Assembly: GCF_000151315.2 (NCBI RefSeq)
Contig: NW_011887294.1
Location: forward strand, 1,402,601-1,466,600
Source: Capsaspora owczarzaki ATCC 30864
Taxonomy: Eukaryota > Opisthokonta > Filasterea
Direction: 5' to 3'
Length of the DNA stretch: 64,000 nt
Positions within the stretch are counted from its first letter, which is position 1, and the number at the start of each line of letters is the position of its first letter. The notes under the pieces were generated by a model. That model was not told where the DNA came from and did not search any database. It was given only the letters and a program-made list of their open reading frames with translations. The position numbers and the translations under genes were made by a program. Shown here in pieces: positions 57,566 through 64,000 of this stretch.

Positions 57566-60500
57566 ATGTCGGGGCGACGACCGCAGGCCAGCAACAGCGG
57601 CGGGGGAGGCGGTCGCGGCGGTGCGACTGCTGCAGCTGCGATGCCCAGCCGACTCGTCTCTGGCGGCCCATCGCACGCCTCCACCACCAGCAGCAGCACT
57701 GGTAGTCGCACTAGTAGAAATAGTGGTAGTAGTAGTAATGGTAGCAGTAGTATTAGCCACGGTGATGGCAGTATCAGCAGTAGCAATGCGAATAGTATGG
57801 CGCGTGCTTCACAAGTTCCGCGCGGCCGAATGATGATGCTGCCGCAAACAACCGACTCGACGTCCACGTCCACGTCCACTTCCACTTCCACCGCATCCGT
57901 CGCAGCTAGTCTGTCGCAGTTGTCGCTGTCGGACGGCGCCATCGCTGTTGCAAGCCCGACTGCAGCCACCGACAGTCCCCGCAAGCCGCTTCCCATTCCA
58001 ACGACGCTCGCTTCCTCCTCCTCCAGTGCCAACGCAAACTCTGCCATCATGAATTCGTCAGTATCGTCGTCGTCGTCATCATCATCGTCGTCGTCGTCTT
58101 CTGTGGTTCCGGGCGCGGGTCCTGCGCAGAGTCGTGCCAATTCAACCGCAACCAGGACAAGTTCAAATCACGAATCAATCGTCGTTCGGCAGAGTCACAT
58201 CACAGCGACAGCCGCTCCGACCCAGCGATCCAACAACACCGGATTGCCAGCCGCGACGATGGTACTACCACCATCATCATCATCATCATCATCGTCGTCG
58301 TCGTCGGGCGCTGGAGCTGGAGTGCTCAGCCCGTCCTCAAGAACCACTGCGGTTGAGCCAAACCGACGCGCTACCACAACTGGTGCTGCTGGTGCTACTG
58401 CTGCTGCTGCTGCCTCTGGGGCAATCCCAAGGTCAGGAACGCCGGTTCAAGCACCGAGCTCGGCACCAGCGGGTGTTGGAAGCAAGCTGGCCGCATCCTC
58501 CAATGTTCGTGCTTCAGTGGCTCCGACAAGAACGTTGCCAACACTCACGTCGGGAGGAGCACCAGGCAGCACGACTGCTGACAGCACATCGGGGTGCAGG
58601 GGTGAAAACCACCACACCTGCAGCAGCAATCTCTGGTGTGCCACGATCGCAGACAACCTCCGTCGCCGCCCGGCTGACGGCCAAACCTATGAGCCAGCCG
58701 ACGGTTCTGCCAGCGCTGCCGCCTTCCCGCACGACTGGCCGCAGATTCACCTCGGCTGTAGACCACATCAATGACGCCGATCCAGCGGGCCATGGTGGCT
58801 CACGCAAGCAGCTCATCTCTGGCGGCAATACGAGCTTCAAACCGCGCTCCAAAACGATCGACTCGACTCCCACACCATCCTCGACAAGCTCACCAGTTAG
58901 CAACAGCACTCCCGTCAACGGAACTTCTGCCAATGGAACACCCGTCAACGGAACTCCTTACAGCAATACAACACCTGCCGAATCGCCAGTCACAACGCCA
59001 AGCTGGGCCAACAACGCGCCATCCGCCACGCAGATATTCACGGCCGCTCTGAGTTCTCCACAGGCGCAACTTCCGACGCAGACAGCTATCTCATCTCCGC
59101 AGTCTGCGTCGGCAATCAACGCCGAGGCAATTCATCCACCAGCTCGAAGAGTGCCTTCCGCGCCAGTGCAAACATCGGTCGCCTCCAAAGGAGCCGCACC
59201 ATCCAAGCCGCTCCCGGGTCTCATTTCAGGAGGTGACCCCAGCACACGGCGGCCTCATGTTGCATTTTCGACAGAGCCGTCCAGCGCGAATGGCGCTTCG
59301 GTCAAGCCTGCAGCTGCGGCGGCAAACGACGCTATTGTGAGCTCGGGGCTCTCCCGAGTCGAGACGGACAACATTTACCGTCCAAGAACGCGCACTTTCA
59401 GCGCTTCCGATAACAAGCAAGAAAGTTCCTCACACGGTGATTCTGAAACTGTCATAGCTCCACCTCCGCGTAGCTATCGGCAGCGCGCAATGACCGCTGA
59501 ATCTGCACCCGCGCCGCCTGCTTGGGTGATGAATTCGGCCAACTCGGCAGAGTCTGTGTTTGATGAGGATCTCAAAGGGCATGATTCTCCCAGCTCTCGC
59601 AAAGTTGCCTTCGCCGTTCCGTCGACCAATCCCTCAGCTCCCCCGCGACCACTGGCCAAATCTTTCAGTGTGGTGCCGCAGTCGGCGCCAGTTGTGCCAC
59701 CCGCACTGCCTCCAAAACCCAAGATAATGCAGCGCTCAGCCTCCGCGGCCGCGGAGGACTTGTTGTCAGTGTCGGACGACTCGGCTGAGGCCAGTCCCAC
59801 CAAGGTTTCCACTTCTGGCTTCTCGCTCGATCAACAAGCAGCGGCTCTTCGGCGCGCGAAAGCTGACTCGCAGTCTCAGGCATCGTCTCGCTCTGCTTCC
59901 TTCCGCAGTTTGCCTCCCGGCGCCTCGCTGAATCGACCGCCTGCGCCTCCACCACAGGATTCATCCCATGGCATTTCGCTGCCCCAGAATTTGCGCACTT
60001 CCCAACTCCCCGTCGCAAAACCGCAGCCAGCCCCTCGTCGTCCCCCACCAGCCATGTTGCCGTCCAGACCCAAGCGCCCGTTGCCCGTGCCAGGCACTGC
60101 GCCTCCTTCGCACCCTCTTCCTCCAGCCCCTACTGCCGCTCCTTCCAATCTTCCTCAGCCAGTGTCGGCTGCACACCAACCTTTGGCGAATCCACCAGCT
60201 CAGGCAACCTTCCACCCATCCTCTCATCCATCTTCACCGCCGTCGACAAACGGGCTTCACGCCCCGCGCTCGCGTGTGCAGCAGTATGCTGGAGACCAAT
60301 TGTTTGATTTTGCGGTCGTGGTGGCGCTCCAGCCAGGTAACAATATGGTGTTATTTGTTTGAGATTGCTTTTTCCGTCTGCTGCTTCGAGGATTCTTTCA
60401 TCACTCACGCGCGTTGCATGTCTCTGTCTCTGTTTGTTTTATCTTTTGATGTTGGCAGCTTCTGGATCAGACTCTTCCTCGTCCAATCGCTGCGGCTTGG

Positions 60501-62432
60501 TAGCCAAGATTGCGCGCCATATTCCGGATGACCTTGACGAATTGACTCGGTCACAAATTGGCGCGGTTCCGCAATTCTGCTTCCCTGACGTTGAAGAGTG
60601 GGATTATCGATCCTCATATGCGAGGTACAGACCAAGATTGTTGTGCGAGTGGTGTCTGTTTGAGGGATTTTCGGTCGTCTTTGCTCAGCATTCTTTTTTT
60701 TGCCTTTCTGGTTTGCATTCCCTACTTTAGCGAGACCTTTTCGTTTGTCCTGACGGATGGCGAAGGGCACAAGCGGTTTGCCTATTGCCGGCGACTGTTG
60801 CCGCCTGGAAACGGACCGAGGTTGGCTGAAGTCTACTGTCTCATTTCGCCAATAGGCTGCTTCTCCCTCTTTGAGGCTATTTTGAATGTAGTGGACGAGC
60901 GCCGACGTGTTTCACTCCAGTGAGTAGTTTTGCTTGGTTTGCATTTTGTTTGTTGCGCTTGTTTGTTGCGTTTGTTTCTTTTTGTTGCTTGCGTCGCAGG
61001 AGAGAACAACTAAACTCATTGTTTGATTTGTCACGTCGTTCTAGTGCGGTTGATGCATTCCTGCGCGTCGTCTCTACTGCTGCGTTTCCGCAGCCAGGAC
61101 AGGCGCTTGTCATTACGACGGATAATGTCACTGGTGACGGCGAAGAAGAGTTTACCTTGTGTCCACCGGGTGACTTGGCCAGGCTGGAGCAAGTATGAAC
61201 AGCAAAAAAAAAACGCGCATTTGCGTTGCTGTTAGACCGTGTTTTGCCTTTGTTTCTACTGCGCGGCATATTCGACTAACCCACCCGCACTTTGACGTTG
61301 CTAGGTCCACTACACTCCCTTGTTTGACGCTCTTGGAATCACGGGTGTGCTGCAAGTGTTTGCCGCCCTCACTCTTGAGCGTCGCGTGCTATTCTGCGCA
61401 TCCAGCTTGACCACGCTTTCGGCCTGCGTGCATGCTGCGACGGCTCTTCTCTATCCGTTCAGTTGGCAGAACGTCTACATTCCTGTGCTGCCGCACGCAC
61501 TGTTGGACTTTGTCTGCTCGCCCATGCCGTTTGTGATTGGCATTTTGTCGTCGTGCAAGCCGCTGCTGCAAACAATGCCCATGGAGTCGGAAGTGTTGAT
61601 TGTCGACCTGGACTCTGGCAAGTTTTTAGCCCAAGTGGGCGATGAAACCCAACTCTTGCCGGCCAACCAGCTGGTGCTCTTGAAACGGCATCTCGTCAGT
61701 GCTCTTTCAACGGGCATCAAGGGGTCACCTTCAAATGCCCAGGAACGCGATCAGATGATTGGCAGTGCCTTCCTTCGCTTTTTCGTTGACGTGCTGCGCT
61801 CCTACCGTCGATGTCTGCGCAAGAAGGCCGACACCTTCATTTTTGATAAGCGCACTTTTCTATCGACTGCTCCCCGCACCGACGTTCCTGTGAGTGGGAA
61901 CAGGTTCAAAAGCGGATTGATTTTATTCTTGCCGGTTCCTCATCGTTGTGCTGAATGTTGCGCTGAATGTTGTGCTGAATGTTGCGCTGAACAGTTCTTG
62001 ACCCGCTTCCTCGAGTCGCAAATGTTCGACGTGTTTATTGCCGAGCGCGAGGACACAATTTCGGCGTTGGCTCTTTCTGACGGTACGGTTCTTCTCGTCG
62101 TATTGTTGGACATTTAGCGTTTCGATGCTAAACGTATTTCCTCTTTCCCTCTTGGATATCTCTGCTTGTCTCTCGTGATTTCAGGTGTCTTTGAGAAGCG
62201 GCTGTCGCAGATTGACGGTGCAGACTCAATCTTTGATGAGCACATCAAACAAATGCAAAGGTAACGTTGTGAATTGGTGATTTTGTGTGATTGCAATGCA
62301 ACAAGCGCACCATCTCATTGGGACTTGTTGTTTATCGTGCCCCTCTCCATAGTGTTGCTCGAGCTCCGCTGAGCGATGTCCGGGGTCGACTGCAAACGCT
62401 GACTTCTCGAGTGAGCGTGCGACGCAAGTGAG
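57566..62432 (+). CDS. DENND2-type DENN-domain Rab GEF, with an apparent frameshift in the disordered part
   Basis: Eight exons: 57566-60336, 60459-60624, 60731-60919, 61000-61192, 61305-61889, 61995-62082, 62185-62260 and 62354-62432, about 1381 residues if one extra G at 58591-58594 is discounted. Exon 1 is a Ser/Thr/Pro-rich disordered region. The DENN module starts at FDFAVVVALQP (uDENN) and goes on through VPQFCFPDVEEW, FSFVLTDGEGHKRFAYCRRL, EVYCLISPIGCFSLFEAIL, LERRVLFCASSLTTLSACVH, LLYPFSWQNVYIPVLPHALL and VCSPMPFVIGILSS. Position at the C-terminus after a long disordered half, and these motifs, match DENND2 (exchange factors for Rab9-type GTPases on endosomes). The last exons are the dDENN. 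In exon 1 the frame used by the start ends at 58774, while the downstream frame is open from before 58594. Confidence 0.85.
61945..61992. repeat. Four 12-nt tandem units ending at a splice acceptor
   Basis: GTTG(T/C)GCTGAA(T/C) is repeated four times in the fifth intron of the DENND2-like gene, alternating T and C at position 5; the last unit runs directly into AG/TTC, the acceptor. Each unit supplies a CTGAA(T/C) branch-point-like element. Confidence 0.85.
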
Positions 62433-62596
62433 CCAGCCATCCCTCGACCTCCGTTTTTCCCTCCTCTCATTTATACATTTTCTTTATCTTTTGGTTTTAA
62501 TCTTTTAATACATGCACATAACCATTCGACTTGTTCTACAGTACTCGTTACGTTCGCAGGTCACTCTATTCTGCTTCACTTCACTTTCTTGCAAAA

Positions 62597-62814
62597 ATGA
62601 CGGAACCTCAACGCGTGGTCGCCGATCCAAACCGCAAACGGTTCACCGCGTCTGGCAAATCCGCGCCTGGTCCTGCTGCCGTGTCTGATCCTGCGGCGGC
62701 GGCTGACTTTGGCATTGACGATGTGGGCAGCATGGCTCCAGCAGCAGCGTCGGAGCAGTTTGCCGTTGTTCCGGTCGCCGGTGCTGCCACCACCACGACC
62801 ACTGCTGCTGCTAC

Positions 62815-62848
<34 letters not shown>

Positions 62849-64000
62849 GGTGGTAGTGGTAGTGGTAGCAGTGGTAGTGGTGCTGCTGGACGAGCTTCAG
62901 GTTGGTCTCTCTCATCACACACGAGGACGCGTTGGCTGCGTGAGGGTCGAGAACGCGTCGGCTCGGCGCCCATTTGTTGCCAATGGGGTTTGGAGAACGG
63001 AATGAATGAGTCATATGTGCATCAACGAGTCTCACTTGTTGGGATCAGCCTAGCGGGAGAGCGAGATAGAGCGAGAGAAGCGAGAGAGAAACCGAGTTTG
63101 GCTCACTTTCGCACTGCTTTGTGCTCGTTGTAGCTGCTCGAGGTGCGCGCTTTGCCAACCAAGTCCCAGACGAGATTTTGAACAACGAGGCACTCAATGC
63201 GGCAATTCGAATGGTGAGGACTGCTTGTTGATCGTGTGCTGTTTTGTGAGACGGAACCAACGCCAGCAATCTCACACACGCACATGTGCGTATCCGATTC
63301 TGGATTTGATCGACACGACCTGAACAGTTGCCATCAAATTACAATTTCGAGCTGCACAAGACAGTGTGGCGTGTTCAGACAGCCGGGTGCAAACGAGGTT
63401 TGTTCGTACTTTGATTCACACGCTGGTTTTGCGATGATGTGCTTTTGTTGTTCTCAATTTTGCGAGCTGCTTCCGTTGTGCAGTTGCTCTGCAGTTCCCA
63501 GAAGGCTTGCTGATGTTTGCTTGCGCGATTTCTGACATTTTGGAAAAGTACGAACGAGACCATGGCCGACCAGCGAAAACTTGTTGTTCGTTGTGCAACT
63601 AACTAACTTTGTGGCTGAACCCCCTTGTTTCTTGCAGGTTTGCCAACGTTGAGACGTTGATTATGGGTGATGTCACGTACGGAGCATGCTGTGTTGATGA
63701 TTATACCGCTACAGCGCTCGGAGCAGACTTTCTGGTTCATTACGGTCATAGCTGTCTTGGTAAGGTTTGACTGTTTGTCGCTTTGTGTCGTTGTTGCTTT
63801 CGTAGCGGATCGTGTCATCCTCTTTGGGAGTTTGCTGTTGCTCATTATCTGTGTTTCTGATCCCTTGACACCTGATTTTACAGTGCCCATCGACTCGACA
63901 AAATTGAAAATGCTCTACGTCTTTGTCGACATCAAGATTGACACTCAACATCTCATTGAGACGCTCAAGTTTAACTTTGAAGCTGGATCTCGTCTTGCGT
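62597..64000 (+). CDS. DPH1: Diphthamide synthase subunit DPH1, 3' end beyond the window
   Basis: Six exons visible: 62597-62900, 63134-63213, 63328-63397, 63484-63547, 63638-63759 and 63884 to the window edge; phases agree. Exon 1 begins [16 protein letters not shown], then about 40 residues of Ala followed by Gly/Ser. Exons 2-3 give [20 protein letters not shown] and [20 protein letters not shown]. Exon 4 gives [20 protein letters not shown]. Exon 5 gives [20 protein letters not shown], containing the first Cys ligand of the [4Fe-4S] cluster, and [10 protein letters not shown]. With DPH2 this non-canonical radical SAM enzyme transfers the 3-amino-3-carboxypropyl group to the His of EF2 in the first step of diphthamide synthesis. 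Later cluster Cys residues lie outside the window. Confidence 0.94.

Noticed and set aside
1-64000. Virus-derived elements, transposons, CRISPR arrays, rRNA
   Set aside because: No reverse transcriptase, integrase, transposase, terminal repeats, regularly spaced repeats or rRNA core sequences were recognised on either strand.

Overview
The window is nuclear DNA of a compact, intron-rich eukaryote. Genes are split by short GT-AG introns (about 60-550 bp), lie 100-1200 bp apart on both strands, and sit among long homopolymer T/A tracts. The gene content points to a unicellular opisthokont, most likely a holozoan such as a filasterean (Capsaspora-like). There is an animal-style receptor tyrosine kinase, a phosphotyrosine-docking receptor, a KLF-like zinc finger and a JAZF1 homologue, next to genes usually thought of as fungal (WOPR regulator, homoaconitase of the aminoadipate lysine route). 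The species assignment is inference; no database search was possible.

Layout. 1-1857 (-): FAM114/NOXP20 homologue, 3' part cut by the window edge. 3535-5774 (+): F-box/WD40 ubiquitin-ligase adaptor. 6141-8973 (+): mitochondrial homoaconitase. 9201-11731 (+): KHDC4-like KH splicing factor. 11914-12500: relic of an LRR-family gene. 12767-14739 (+): OSGEP/Kae1. 15052-16944 (+): JAZF1-like zinc finger. 17278-18041 (+): complex I subunit NDUFA6 with a GC-AG intron. 18458-20419 (-): PhnZ/MIOX-like HD oxygenase. 21628-22476 (+): TMEM86/YhhN. 22684-25546 (-): Cys-rich single-pass receptor whose tail is packed with YxxP motifs. 26147-27182 (+): ICMT-like methyltransferase. 28346-32022 (+): WOPR regulator. 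32136-33291 (-): BAH-PHD reader. 33710-34515 (+): LSM3. 34675-38020 (+): WDR74/NSA1. 38897-40301 (+): KLF-like zinc finger with an apparent +1 frameshift. 40672-41640 (-): frataxin. 41801-43533 and 43731-45779 (+): two tandem LRR genes, one repeat per exon. 46183-51469 (+): FN3 receptor tyrosine kinase. 51578-54675 (-): GCN5/PCAF (KAT2). 54989-56326 (-): sphingosine kinase. 57566-62432 (+): DENND2-type Rab GEF with an apparent frameshift. 62597-end (+): DPH1, cut by the edge.

How the genes work together. Most are unlinked housekeeping genes: translation fidelity and ribosome assembly (OSGEP, DPH1, WDR74), RNA processing (KHDC4, LSM3), mitochondrial Fe-S/complex I/lysine metabolism (frataxin, NDUFA6, homoaconitase) and chromatin (KAT2, BAH-PHD, WOPR, zinc fingers). 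The most distinctive material is the tyrosine-signalling pair (an RTK and a kinase-less receptor full of predicted phosphotyrosine docking sites) and the modular LRR family with its shared C-terminal domain of unknown function. No virus-derived element, transposon, tRNA, rRNA or CRISPR array was recognised.
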